DNA of 64,000 bases, from NCBI RefSeq assembly GCF_036226525.1, contig NZ_CP108487.1:2170001-2234000 (forward strand), in the 5' to 3' direction. Positions 7,632 through 17,581 of the stretch are shown piece after piece (positions within the stretch are counted from its first letter, which is position 1; each line of letters opens with the position of its first letter). The DNA is from Kribbella sp. NBC_01245 (lineage in GTDB: Bacteria > Actinomycetota > Actinomycetes > Propionibacteriales > Kribbellaceae). The translations under genes were made by a program, and so were the position numbers. The notes beneath the pieces are model-generated. The model was given only the letters and a program-made list of their open reading frames with translations, was not told the DNA's origin and ran no database searches.

Positions 7632-8494
7632 AGCTTGCCGCCGTCAAGGTCCCGGTCAGCACCGTGTGGACCTCTCCCGAAGCCCCGCGCGATCTCGACG
7701 CCCTGGCCATCGCGGCCACGCCCGATGTCGCCACCTGGACCGCCTCGATGGACACCGGGGTGCGGCTCGGCCTGCACGGTCGTACGTTGACCCAGGCCCT
7801 GTACGCCGAACCCGTGCTGATCCGGTCCGAGCGCGACGGGTGGTCCGAGATCATCGCGCCTTGGCAGCCCTCGTCGAGCGACGCCCTCGGTTATCCCGGC
7901 TGGCTGCCGACGAGTCACCTCGGCGAGCTCCCGACCGCGGCGTCCGACCCGGTCGCGGTCACCGTACCGCTGACGCAGTTGACCGCCGAGCCGGGTGGTG
8001 CGCCCGTGCTGGAGTTGTCGTTCGGCACGATCCTGGCCTCGACCGAGCACGCCGACGGGTACACGCGAGTGGCGTTGCCCGACGGCGGTTCCGGCTGGTT
8101 GGCGGACAAGGACCTACGCGTGGTGAGCGATCCGGCGGACAACGTGGAGCGGTTGCGCCTGGGCTCGCAGTTTCTCGGGTTGCAGTACTTGTGGGGCGGT
8201 ACGTCGGCCTACGGGCTGGACTGTTCCGGCCTGGTGCATGCGGTGCACCGGGTGCTCGGACTGCGCACGCCTCGCGACGCGCACGACCAGTGCGCAGCGC
8301 TAGACAAAGTCGCGGTCGACCAGGCCCAGCCGGGCGACCTCTACTTCTTCGCCCGGCCAGGTCAGACCGTTCACCACGTCGGCTTCGTCTCCCCCGCCGG
8401 CATGTTGCACGCCTCGGAGACCGGCAAGGTCCTGGAAGACGAGGCACTCGCTGAGGACCGTCTCGGCACCCTGGTCGCCGCCGGCCGCCTCTAA
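7628..8494 (+). CDS. NlpC/P60 family gamma-D-glutamyl-diamino acid endopeptidase, YkfC-like
   Basis: A 288-residue cysteine peptidase expected to cut the gamma-D-Glu to diaminopimelate bond in murein peptides. Two SH3-like regions occupy about residues 10-95 and 95-165, and the NlpC/P60 domain about 175-285 at the C-terminus. Catalytic residues are visible as Cys in YGLDCSGLVH, His in VHHVGFV and the third polar residue near MLHASET. No signal peptide is present, matching the cytosolic role of Bacillus YkfC. The ATG overlaps the stop of the epimerase by four bases. The order hydrolase, epimerase, endopeptidase would release L-Ala-D-Glu and then epimerise it. No dedicated transporter is next to it. 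Confidence 0.9.
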   Translation: MKLAAVKVPVSTVWTSPEAPRDLDALAIAATPDVATWTASMDTGVRLGLHGRTLTQALYAEPVLIRSERDGWSEIIAPWQPSSSDALGYPGWLPTSHLGELPTAASDPVAVTVPLTQLTAEPGGAPVLELSFGTILASTEHADGYTRVALPDGGSGWLADKDLRVVSDPADNVERLRLGSQFLGLQYLWGGTSAYGLDCSGLVHAVHRVLGLRTPRDAHDQCAALDKVAVDQAQPGDLYFFARPGQTVHHVGFVSPAGMLHASETGKVLEDEALAEDRLGTLVAAGRL

Positions 8495-8522
8495 CGCCTA
8501 GCGGCCATCGCCTGCCGGCTCC

Positions 8523-10514
8523 TTAGCGCTCGTGGAGGGAAATGACGCGGATGCCGCCGGCCGCGACCTCGTGGGTGCGGGCGTTCTGGCCGGACAACAG
8601 GTCGGTCCCGTCCACGTCCAGGTCGAAGGGCTTGTCCCCGTGGTTGATCGCGACCACGTGGCCGGACCTTCGAATGACCTCGAGCTCCTCCGGCAGATCC
8701 ACCGGTACGGCGGTCCCCGCGTCCTGGTAGACCCGCTCGAACACCACGCCCAGATCGGTCACCGTCAACCGCGTCGAGAGATACCACGCCGACCCATCAC
8801 CCAACTGGTGACGCGTGATCGCCGGTCCACCCGCGGCCGGCCCGTCCTCGTACGCCATCACCACCTCGGCGCCCTCAAGCCGGATCGCGTCGGCCCAGAC
8901 ATCCCCAGTGAGGCCGGGCTGATCAAGATGGACCGTCTCCCCCGACCGCAACGGCAGGAACTCCTCCACGGTCAGACCGAGGACGTCCCGCAGCGGCGCC
9001 ACGAAGCCACCCGGATGCACTGCGTCGTTCTCGTCGACGATGGCCGAGAAGTACGACACCACCAACGTGCCGCCACCTTCGACGTACCGGCGCAGGTTGT
9101 CGGCCGCCGCCTGGGTGAGCAGGTACGACGCGGGCGCGACGACCAGCCGGTACGACGAGAGGTCCGCCTCGGGATGGGCGAAGTCGACCGCAACCTTGTC
9201 TCGCCACATTCGGTCGTAGCAGGCGTTGATGCGTTCGCGATGTGACAAGTCCTCGCTCGGGCGCCACTCGAGGTCTTGCGCCCAGAACGACTGCCAGTCC
9301 CAAAGGATCGCGGCCTCTGCCTGGACACGCGTTCCGGTCAACGAAGCGAGCCGCCCGAGATCGGCGCCGAGGGCGCGGACCTCCGACCAGATCCGGCTGT
9401 TCGTTCCCGCGTGCGGCAGCATCGCCGAGTGGAACTTCTCCGCCCCGGAACGCGAGGCGCGCCACTGGAAGAACATGATCGCGTCGGCACCCCGGCCGAG
9501 GTGGGACATGGCGTTGCGGGCCAGCTCGCCTCGCCGCTTGGCGACGTTGCGCGGCTGCCAGTTGACCGCCGAGGTGGAGTGCTCCAGCAACAGCCACGGC
9601 TTTCCGCCCGCGATCGACCGGGTCAGATCAGCCGACAACGCGAGTCCGACATGGCTGCGCGCGTCCTCGGCGACCAGGTAGTGGTCGTTGGCGACCACGT
9701 CCACCTCGTCGGCCCACTTCCACAGGTCGACAGATTCGCACGTGCCGGCCATGAAGTTCGTGGTGATCGGCACATTCGGGCAGACCGCGCGGATGGCGTC
9801 CCGCTCGAGGATGAAGCACTCCAGCAGCGCATCGGAGGTGTACCGCGCGAAGTCGAGCCGCTGGGCCGGATTCACCACGCTTGCCGAGACCGCCGGCGCC
9901 GAGACGTGTTGCCAGTCCTCGTACCGCTGACCCCAGAACGCGGTGCCCCAGGCGGCGTTGAGCGCGTCGAGCGTTTCGTATCTCCGTTGCAGCCATGCCC
10001 GGAAGGCCTGCGTGCTCTGGTCGGAGTAGCACTCGGACACGGGCGCGCCGTACTCGTTGTGCACGTGCCACAGGGCGAGCGCCGGGTGGTCGCCGTACCG
10101 CTCGGCCAGGGCACTCGCGATCGAGACGCTCGCGCGGCGGTACGCCGGTGAGCTCGGGCTGGCCATCCCGCGGGAGCCGAAGCCCAGCGTCGTACCGTCG
10201 CGGTTGACGACGCGCGCCTCCGGGTAGCGGTGGAAGAACCAGGCGGGCGGCGAGGCGGTCGGCGTACCGAGGCTGATCCCGATACCCGCGGCGTGCAGCA
10301 GGTCGAACAGCCGGTCGAGCCAGCCGAAGTCGTACTCGCCCTCCCGGGGTTCGAGCAGGGCCCACGAGAAGATCCCGACGCTGACCAGGTTCACCCCGGC
10401 CTCCCGCATCAGCTCGATGTCCTCCGCCCAGACCTCTTCCGGCCATTGCTCGGGGTTGTAATCACCCCCGTAACGGATGCCGTGCCGCGGGTCCAGTTGC
10501 GGTTTGGGGCTCAA
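8523..10514 (-). CDS. GH42 beta-galactosidase
   Basis: A 663-residue glycoside hydrolase of family 42, expected to hydrolyse terminal beta-galactosides (lactose, galacto-oligosaccharides or plant galactans) in the cytoplasm. The N-terminal catalytic barrel begins with YGGDYNPEQWPEEVW; the acid/base Glu is in LWHVHNEYGAPV and the nucleophile Glu in WLLLEHSTSAVNW. Trimerisation and C-terminal beta domains follow, as usual for the family. No signal peptide is present. The start is probably TTG at 10514, preceded by GAGGAG six bases away. Upstream lie two LacI-type palindromes and the 3' remains of a divergent lacI gene, so control that was once local is now probably lost or supplied in trans. 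Confidence 0.93.
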   Translation of the reverse strand: MSPKPQLDPRHGIRYGGDYNPEQWPEEVWAEDIELMREAGVNLVSVGIFSWALLEPREGEYDFGWLDRLFDLLHAAGIGISLGTPTASPPAWFFHRYPEARVVNRDGTTLGFGSRGMASPSSPAYRRASVSIASALAERYGDHPALALWHVHNEYGAPVSECYSDQSTQAFRAWLQRRYETLDALNAAWGTAFWGQRYEDWQHVSAPAVSASVVNPAQRLDFARYTSDALLECFILERDAIRAVCPNVPITTNFMAGTCESVDLWKWADEVDVVANDHYLVAEDARSHVGLALSADLTRSIAGGKPWLLLEHSTSAVNWQPRNVAKRRGELARNAMSHLGRGADAIMFFQWRASRSGAEKFHSAMLPHAGTNSRIWSEVRALGADLGRLASLTGTRVQAEAAILWDWQSFWAQDLEWRPSEDLSHRERINACYDRMWRDKVAVDFAHPEADLSSYRLVVAPASYLLTQAAADNLRRYVEGGGTLVVSYFSAIVDENDAVHPGGFVAPLRDVLGLTVEEFLPLRSGETVHLDQPGLTGDVWADAIRLEGAEVVMAYEDGPAAGGPAITRHQLGDGSAWYLSTRLTVTDLGVVFERVYQDAGTAVPVDLPEELEVIRRSGHVVAINHGDKPFDLDVDGTDLLSGQNARTHEVAAGGIRVISLHER

Positions 10515-10530
10515 GCTGACTCCTCATTGC

Positions 10531-10544
10531 TGTGCACGCTCACA
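10531..10544. promoter_or_regulatory. LacI-type operator, GH42-proximal
   Basis: TGTGCACGCTCACA, an imperfect palindrome whose reverse complement TGTGAGCGTGCACA differs at one base from the copy at 10620. It lies 16 bases upstream of the GH42 start codon. LacI-family operators commonly have this TGTGAnCGnnCACA form. Confidence 0.55.
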
Positions 10545-10619
10545 GGCCGAGCTGGCGCTCGCAACGCCTAAGAAACAGCACGAAACACGCCGTTGACAAG
10601 TGGCTGAGACTGGCTGCAC

Positions 10620-10633
10620 TGTGAACGTGCACA
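10620..10633. promoter_or_regulatory. LacI-type operator, distal
   Basis: TGTGAACGTGCACA, the second copy of the palindrome. The pair is 89 bases centre to centre, a spacing compatible with repressor looping. It directly abuts the truncated lacI remnant. Confidence 0.55.
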
Positions 10634-10666
10634 GCCGAGCCTGACCGGCTGTCCCTGAGGAGGAAT

Positions 10667-11116
10667 CACCGCCGCATCGCCACCATCACCGGCCCGCTCG
10701 ACACGCCGGGTGGCGTCCAACGGCTGCAGGGCTATCGGGACGAGCTGGGCGCTGGCTTTGACGAGCAATTGGTTGCGCATGGCGACTACTCGCGGGCGAG
10801 CGGTCGGCGGGCGATGGCCGAGCTGCTCGACCGCGATCCGTCCATCGACGCGGTGTTTGTCGCGTCCGACCTGATGGCGGCCGGTGCCCTCACCACGCTC
10901 GCCGGGCGGGGCCTCTCCGTACCTGGCGACATCGCCGTTGGCGGCTTCGACGACTCCGGCCTCGCCGAAACCCTCCAGCCTGCCCTCACCACGATGCGTC
11001 AGCCCTTCGAGCGCATCAGCGCCGAAATGGTCCGCCTGCTGACCGACCTCATCAACGGCCAGCAACCCGCCGCCGTGACCTTCCCAACCACCCTGATCCC
11101 CCGCTCATCCACGTAG
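10667..11116 (+). pseudogene. LacI-family repressor, C-terminal remnant
   Basis: The frame reads as the second half of a LacI ligand-binding domain: RRIATITGPLDTPGG, then DAVFVASDLMAAGAL, VPGDIAVGGFDDSGLA and LTTMRQPFE, all at the usual spacing. The HTH domain and roughly the first 180 residues are missing, and only about 150 bases separate it from the GH42 start, so they cannot lie upstream in another frame. No credible start codon with an RBS precedes the homologous stretch (only a TTG at 10769). Two LacI-type operators remain between it and GH42. This is a deletion that removed the 5' half of a divergent repressor gene. Confidence 0.85.
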
Positions 11117-11143
11117 CCTCGGCGCACAATGACTGGTGAACGA

Positions 11144-11182
11144 CGAAACCCCGGCCCTCCGCGTAGGAGGACCGGGGTTTCG
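11144..11182. terminator. Bidirectional hairpin terminator
   Basis: CGAAACCCCGG pairs exactly with CCGGGGTTTCG, with a further partial stem inside. It lies between the lacI remnant (+) and terC (-), which converge here. Confidence 0.75.
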
Positions 11183-11194
11183 TGTTGGCTTAAA

Positions 11195-12346
11195 TCAGGA
11201 CTTCTTGCCTGAACTGCCTGACTTGCTGACCTCGTCCTGGATCTTGCCAGGCGCGGATCCGTTCGGCCCGGCACCATTGGACGACGCGGTGCCACTCGTG
11301 CCGGTCGCCGTGGCGCCGGTCTCGCTGGACTCGGCCGGGCTGTCGTCGACCGCGGGCGCGGTGGTGACGCCGTTGGCGGCATCGCGGCGGGACTTGCGCA
11401 GGCTGAGCACGGTGGTGATGCCCAGCGTGATGACGATGAAGCTGAGCGAGACCCAGATCGGCACCTCGGGCGCCCACTCGATGTGCTTGCCGCCGTTGAT
11501 GAAGGGCAGCTCGTTCTCGTGCATCGCGTGCAGCACGAGCTTGACGCCGATGAAGGCGAGCACCACGGACAGACCCAGCGACAGGTAGACCAGGCGGCGC
11601 AGCAGGTCGCCGAGCAGGAAGTAGAGCTGGCGCAGACCCATCAGCGCGAACACGTTCGCCGTGAAGACCAGGAAGGGCTCCTGGGTCAGGCCGTAGATCG
11701 CGGGAATCGAGTCGAGCGCGAACAGCAGGTCCGTCGTACCGAGCGCGATGATGACGATCGCCATCGGGGTGATCAGGCGCTTGCCGTTCTGCGTCAGCGT
11801 CAGCTTGACGCCGTTCCACTGGTCGGTGGCGGGCAGACGGTTCTTGGCGAAGCGGATGACCGCGTTCTCCTGGTAGTCCTCGTCGTCGTTCTCACCCTGC
11901 TTGGCCAGATGGACCGCGGTGTAGATGAGGAAGGCGCCGAAGATGTAGAAGATCCACGAGAACTGGTTGATCGCGGCGGCGCCGAGCGCGATGAAGATGC
12001 CGCGGAAGACCAGCGCGAGAATGATGCCGACCAGCAGCGCGGTCTGCTGGTACTTCCTGGGCACGCCGAAGCGGCTCATGATGATCAGGAAGATGAACAG
12101 ATTGTCCACACTGAGGCTGTACTCGGTGAGCCAGCCGGCGTAGAACTCGCCCGCATACTGTCCACCGGCGAAATACCACACGCCGAGGCCGAAGATCAGG
12201 GCCATCGAGATGTAGAAGGCGATCGCGGTCGCCGATTCCCTGGTCGTGGGCTCGTGCGGGCGGCGCCCGATGATGAAGACGTCGAAGGCCAGCACCGCGA
12301 GCAGAATGCCCACCGTGATGTACCAGACGTACGGGTGAATTTCCAC
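11195..12346 (-). CDS. TerC family integral membrane protein
   Basis: A 383-residue polytopic protein of the TerC/Alx family, whose members export Mn2+ or support membrane-protein metalation and tellurium resistance. About nine hydrophobic segments are visible. The family's acidic intramembrane motifs are present: EYSLSVDNLFIFLII in the first half and TTDLLFALDSIPAIYGLT in the second. The last 45 residues form a Ser/Ala/Gly-rich cytosolic tail without recognisable domain. The ATG at 12346 is preceded by GGAGGAC at 10 bases. A yybP-ykoY type riboswitch precedes the gene, so induction by Mn2+ is expected and manganese export is the favoured role. Confidence 0.93.
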   Translation of the reverse strand: MEIHPYVWYITVGILLAVLAFDVFIIGRRPHEPTTRESATAIAFYISMALIFGLGVWYFAGGQYAGEFYAGWLTEYSLSVDNLFIFLIIMSRFGVPRKYQQTALLVGIILALVFRGIFIALGAAAINQFSWIFYIFGAFLIYTAVHLAKQGENDDEDYQENAVIRFAKNRLPATDQWNGVKLTLTQNGKRLITPMAIVIIALGTTDLLFALDSIPAIYGLTQEPFLVFTANVFALMGLRQLYFLLGDLLRRLVYLSLGLSVVLAFIGVKLVLHAMHENELPFINGGKHIEWAPEVPIWVSLSFIVITLGITTVLSLRKSRRDAANGVTTAPAVDDSPAESSETGATATGTSGTASSNGAGPNGSAPGKIQDEVSKSGSSGKKS

Positions 12347-12379
12347 GTGGTCCTCCGGAGCTCAGACGAAAAGACGGAC

Positions 12380-12495
12380 TCCGAAGGTCTCTTCCGCCTG
12401 GCGCTGAGATAGCGGGCCGGGCCAGCGGCACCGGGTGAAGGGGCAGCCCTCCGACCGTGATGACGATACCGCTGCGAAGGAATACTCCCCTTCAA
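12380..12495 (-). promoter_or_regulatory. yybP-ykoY (Mn2+) riboswitch
   Basis: On the minus strand the leader of terC contains GAAGGGGAGTA, then CGCAGCGG, ATCGTCA, two paired regions and finally AGAGACCTTC, which pairs with the opening GAAGG. GGGGAGTA at the 5' side and AGACCTT at the 3' side are the conserved ends of the yybP-ykoY class, which binds Mn2+ and often precedes TerC-family genes. The region between the 3' element and the RBS is about 30 bases; no poly-U terminator is obvious, so control is more likely at translation initiation. Boundaries are approximate. Confidence 0.75.
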
Positions 12496-12644
12496 CGACC
12501 CCCATTCTGGCTGCTGGCACCCGTTTGTTCCAAATCCGGGACACGCGTTCTGCCTGTTGGGATGGTCACGTGGCGAAATGGGAATACAACCCGCTGACTG
12601 GTCAGTTGACTCAGATGAGTTGTCAGTCGGCCCTTGTGACGGGC

Positions 12645-13013
12645 TCAGTCGGCCCTCGTGTCGGATGCGGCCGGACGCCTGGATTTCGGTAGTTTCGCCA
12701 CGACGGTGTCGTACGACGCGTCGACCAGCTCCAGGATCTCGTCATCCGGCACGCTGCCGCCCAGGCGAACGGTATTCCACCCGGAACGTCCGATATACGC
12801 CATCACGGTGACGTCATCCGGATAGGCCGCGATCAGCTCGTCGGCCTCCTCGCGGTTCCGGCCGCACTTGATCCCGACCGAGTCACCGCTGCCGAGGAAC
12901 GCGAAGATCTTGTCGCTGACCTTCGCCACCACATCCCCCTCCCACGGCTCGTCCTGCCAAGCCCCCGGCTTACCCAGACAGTGCTCCAGCAGCCCCTCCG
13001 ACCCCAACCTCAT
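12645..13013 (-). CDS. MmcQ/YjbR family protein
   Basis: A 122-residue cytoplasmic protein of the MmcQ/YjbR family, a small alpha/beta fold with a double-wing-like surface often annotated as DNA-binding, function unproven. Typical segments are CLGKPGAWQDEPWEG near the N-terminus, VAKVSDKIFAFLG, SVGIKC and the C-terminal SGWNTVRLGG with SYDTVVAKLPK. It follows the VOC gene by 15 bases and uvrB before that on the same strand, so the three are likely one transcript. Start ATG at 13013. Nothing in the sequence shows a specific partner. Confidence 0.85.
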   Translation of the reverse strand: MRLGSEGLLEHCLGKPGAWQDEPWEGDVVAKVSDKIFAFLGSGDSVGIKCGRNREEADELIAAYPDDVTVMAYIGRSGWNTVRLGGSVPDDEILELVDASYDTVVAKLPKSRRPAASDTRAD

Positions 13014-13028
13014 GACGCCTCCATCCCG

Positions 13029-13394
13029 CTATTGGTGGGTGACGGCTTCGACGTTGTTGCCGTCGAGGTCGCGCACGAAGACGCCGTAGTAGCCCGGTTC
13101 GTACTCCGGCCACTCGCGCGGCTCGTGCAGCACCTCCGCACCCAGTTCCAGGGCCGCGGCATGCACCGCGTCCACCGCGGCACGATCCACCGCAGCGAAC
13201 GCGATATGCACCTCGCGCTGGACACCACCCCGCGACGGCCCGAGCCAGAACCGCGCTACGCCGTCCGGGCCGGCGAATCCCAGCTCCTCGCCGAAGTCCA
13301 ACGCCACGGTCACGCCGAGCGGCGCCAGCAGGCCCTCGAAGAAGGCGCGACTGGCCGCCACGTCGTCACACTGCACCGCGAGATGATCGAGCAC
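13029..13394 (-). CDS. VOC (glyoxalase/bleomycin-resistance) family protein
   Basis: A 121-residue vicinal-oxygen-chelate protein, one of the small dimeric enzymes or binding proteins related to glyoxalase I. The first half-fold begins MLDHLAVQCDDVAAS, giving a His metal-ligand candidate, and the second includes REVHIAFAAVD with another His; the C-terminal YYGVFVRDLDGNNVEAV supplies the usual Glu ligand. The metal site therefore looks intact, and an enzyme is more likely than a pure binding protein. The substrate is unknown. It starts 12 bases after uvrB ends and is probably co-transcribed with it and with the MmcQ gene. Confidence 0.85.
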   Translation of the reverse strand: MLDHLAVQCDDVAASRAFFEGLLAPLGVTVALDFGEELGFAGPDGVARFWLGPSRGGVQREVHIAFAAVDRAAVDAVHAAALELGAEVLHEPREWPEYEPGYYGVFVRDLDGNNVEAVTHQ

Positions 13395-13406
13395 GGTCGC
13401 CTCCCC

Positions 13407-15515
<2,109 letters not shown>

Positions 15516-15522
15516 GTCCTCC

Positions 15523-15545
15523 ACCGTACGGCCCGCCACCGACAG
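15523..15545 (-). promoter_or_regulatory. PafBC-type (RecA-independent) DNA-damage promoter of uvrB
   Basis: On the minus strand: CTGTCGGTG, eight bases, then TACGGT. This matches the mycobacterial RecA-independent damage promoter consensus TTGTCRGTG-N8-TAnnnT at all but the first base. The -10 ends seven bases before the uvrB ATG, exactly as in polA in this window. Confidence 0.75.
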
Positions 15546-15561
15546 TTTCTGATTTCAGGCC

Positions 15562-16584
15562 TTAGAACGACTTCAGCATGGAGTTGATCATGGCCTGGAC
15601 CTGCGGATATGTCTCTTTCCAGATCTTGCCGCCGAGCGCTGAATCAGTCGCGGTGGTGAGGCCGTTCTTGTCCTCGTACGCCTGGACGAAGCCCGCGAAG
15701 ACGACCTTCTTACCGGACTTGTTCTTCACCACGGCCGAGTAGTTGATCGCGTAGCACTCCTTGAGCGCCTCCGTCGGGCACTTCATGATCCGGCCGGACC
15801 GGATCACCACGTGCTCGAGGTTGTTCGACTCGATATCGACCAGCCGGTGCGCGAACTCCTTCGCGCCCATCAGCTCGGTCTGCCGGGCCCAGAACCAGCC
15901 GTCGATGAAGCCGCCGCCACCCGGCGAGGGCAGCAGGTAGCTCGCGCCCGACCGCTTGACCGGGTCCTTGACCCAGCCCTTGGTCGGCGTGAACCAGACG
16001 CCGTGGCCGATCTCGACACCGGTGTCGTACGGGCCCTTGGTCGGGGTGGTCTCGGTCGGCGTCGGCACCGAAGTCGGGACGGTGTTGGTCAGCGTCGGCT
16101 CGGACGTCGGCTGCGTCGTCGGGTCCTCACCACCACCGCGGATCAGCAGGATGACGCCGAGAATGACCAGCACTACGGCGAGCGCGCCGCCGCCGATGGC
16201 GATCAGCTGCATCTTCCCGAGACCCTTGTTCTTGCGCTCGAACTGGTGCCCCGGCGGATACCCGAACGGCCCCATCTGCGCCGGCGGTCCACCAGGCCCA
16301 ACAGGTCCGCCCGGTCCACCTGGGCCGCCCGGCCCACCCGGACCCGGGCCGTAACCCGGCTGACCGCCGTACCCGGGCTGCCCGCCGTACGGCGGCTGCT
16401 GCGGGGGTGCGTTGTACCCGGGCGGCGGCTGCTGCCCGTACGGCGGCTGGCCCTGGCCCGGACCTTGCCCAGGACCTTGGCCGGGACCCTGCCCAGGACC
16501 TTGCCCCTGCCAGGGACCGCCCTGTCCGGCCGGTCCCTGTGGCCCCTGCGGCCCCTGCCCCGGCGGCCCGTACTGCTGACTCAT
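15562..16584 (-). CDS. Pro/Gly/Gln-rich single-pass membrane protein, paralogue C
   Basis: A 340-residue protein of a family I cannot name. Residues 1-115 are low complexity, rich in Gly, Pro and Gln (GQGPGQGPGQ repeats, PPYGGQPGYGG), and presumably cytosolic. One membrane helix follows at about 125-147 (IAIGGGALAVVLVILGVILL). Outside, a Thr/Pro-rich linker leads to a roughly 150-residue domain with a Cys pair in KCPTEALKECYAINY and the segment VFAGFVQAYEDKNG. The two genes upstream encode proteins with the same layout and alignable ends (Cys-Pro-x5-Glu-Cys; Gly-x-Val-x-Ala-Tyr; Asp/Asn-Gly-x-x-Thr-Ala). It is last in the four-gene run and sits 46 bases upstream of uvrB. A scaffold or sensor at the envelope is possible; no enzyme motif is seen. 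Confidence 0.8.
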   Translation of the reverse strand: MSQQYGPPGQGPQGPQGPAGQGGPWQGQGPGQGPGQGPGQGPGQGQPPYGQQPPPGYNAPPQQPPYGGQPGYGGQPGYGPGPGGPGGPGGPGGPVGPGGPPAQMGPFGYPPGHQFERKNKGLGKMQLIAIGGGALAVVLVILGVILLIRGGGEDPTTQPTSEPTLTNTVPTSVPTPTETTPTKGPYDTGVEIGHGVWFTPTKGWVKDPVKRSGASYLLPSPGGGGFIDGWFWARQTELMGAKEFAHRLVDIESNNLEHVVIRSGRIMKCPTEALKECYAINYSAVVKNKSGKKVVFAGFVQAYEDKNGLTTATDSALGGKIWKETYPQVQAMINSMLKSF

Positions 16585-16615
16585 GAGTGTCCTTCGCGTT
16601 CGGATCCTGCTGGTT

Positions 16616-17581
16616 CTACATGCTGTCGATGACGGACTTCTTCATGATCTCTGCGTCGGCCTTCGCCTTGGCCGCGAAGTCGTCCCGCGACTGGAAGTCG
16701 ATCGCGGTGACCACACCGTCCTTGCGCCGGTAGGCCTCCACGTAACCCTGCAGCTTCACACCCTTCTTGGTCCCGGTGTACGTGATCGCGACACACTCAA
16801 CCAGGACGTCGCGCGGGCACGTCAGGTTCCTTGGTGGGCCGCCGAGCTGGGCCACCATCGGCCCGGTCTCGCCCTCGACCACCCGGAGCAGGTACGTCTT
16901 GGCGGTCATGCCCTGCCGCTGCCGGACCCAGAAGAAGGCTCGCGCCTTCCCGTTCGGATCGGGCGCGATGACCTGCTTGCCCTGTTTCTCGGCGGCGTAT
17001 TCGGTCCAGCCGTCGGCCGGTACGACCGAAACGCCGAACCCGACCGGCAACGCGTTCGCCGGCGGGGTGTAGCTCGGTGGCGGCGGCGTACTCACCGCTG
17101 TCGGTGCCGGTGTGGGCGTCGGCGGCAGGGTCTTGGGCTTGTCGTCGCCACCGAGGAACACGACCAGCCCGGTACCGATCAGGGCCAGCAGCACCACGGC
17201 CCCGACGACCGGGATCAGGAACGACGGCAGCTTGCGCCGCTTCGGTTCGGGTGGCGGCCGCCGCAACGACGGCGGGCTGATCTGCGATCCCCACCCGGTC
17301 GGCTCCCCCGGCCGAGGTCCGGCCGGTCCGGCCGGAGTTGCCTGGTTGCCCCAGGTGTCCGGGCTGGATCCCGCCGTCCCCGGGCCCGCCCCACCGGGAG
17401 CACCCGGTGCGGCGGGCCAGGACTGCGCGCTACCGGGATGCCCCGGCGGCGGTGCTACTGGATGGTTCCATGGCGATGGCGGCAGCTCGGGCTCCGGCTC
17501 GGGGGTGTCGTTGTCCCCCGAACCGGGCTCGTTCTTCACCCACGGGTTGTCCCCGGGGCCTTGACCGCGCTTGGAGTTCAT
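16616..17581 (-). CDS. Pro-rich single-pass membrane protein, paralogue B
   Basis: A 321-residue member of the same three-gene family. The first 125 residues are Pro/Gly/Ser-rich without the strict GQGP repeats, then basic PKRRKLPSF, then one membrane helix at about 131-152. Its exported domain follows a TPTPAPT linker and holds LTCPRDVLVECVAITYTG, the Cys pair shared with paralogue C, then GYVEAYRRKDGVVTAID. The start ATG overlaps the stop of paralogue A (ATGA), so translation is coupled, and paralogue C starts 32 bases after this gene ends. Positive residues just before the helix predict an N-in, C-out orientation. Function unknown. Confidence 0.8.
   Translation of the reverse strand: MNSKRGQGPGDNPWVKNEPGSGDNDTPEPEPELPPSPWNHPVAPPPGHPGSAQSWPAAPGAPGGAGPGTAGSSPDTWGNQATPAGPAGPRPGEPTGWGSQISPPSLRRPPPEPKRRKLPSFLIPVVGAVVLLALIGTGLVVFLGGDDKPKTLPPTPTPAPTAVSTPPPPSYTPPANALPVGFGVSVVPADGWTEYAAEKQGKQVIAPDPNGKARAFFWVRQRQGMTAKTYLLRVVEGETGPMVAQLGGPPRNLTCPRDVLVECVAITYTGTKKGVKLQGYVEAYRRKDGVVTAIDFQSRDDFAAKAKADAEIMKKSVIDSM

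Noticed and set aside
10769..11116. Treating the LacI C-terminal frame as a functional small gene
   Set aside because: It starts inside a conserved domain with only a TTG and no RBS, and lacks any DNA-binding part.
16430..16570. Short tandem DNA repeats (CCAGGACCTTGCC-like)
   Set aside because: They encode the GQGP repeats of paralogue C in frame; coding low complexity, not a regulatory or mobile element.
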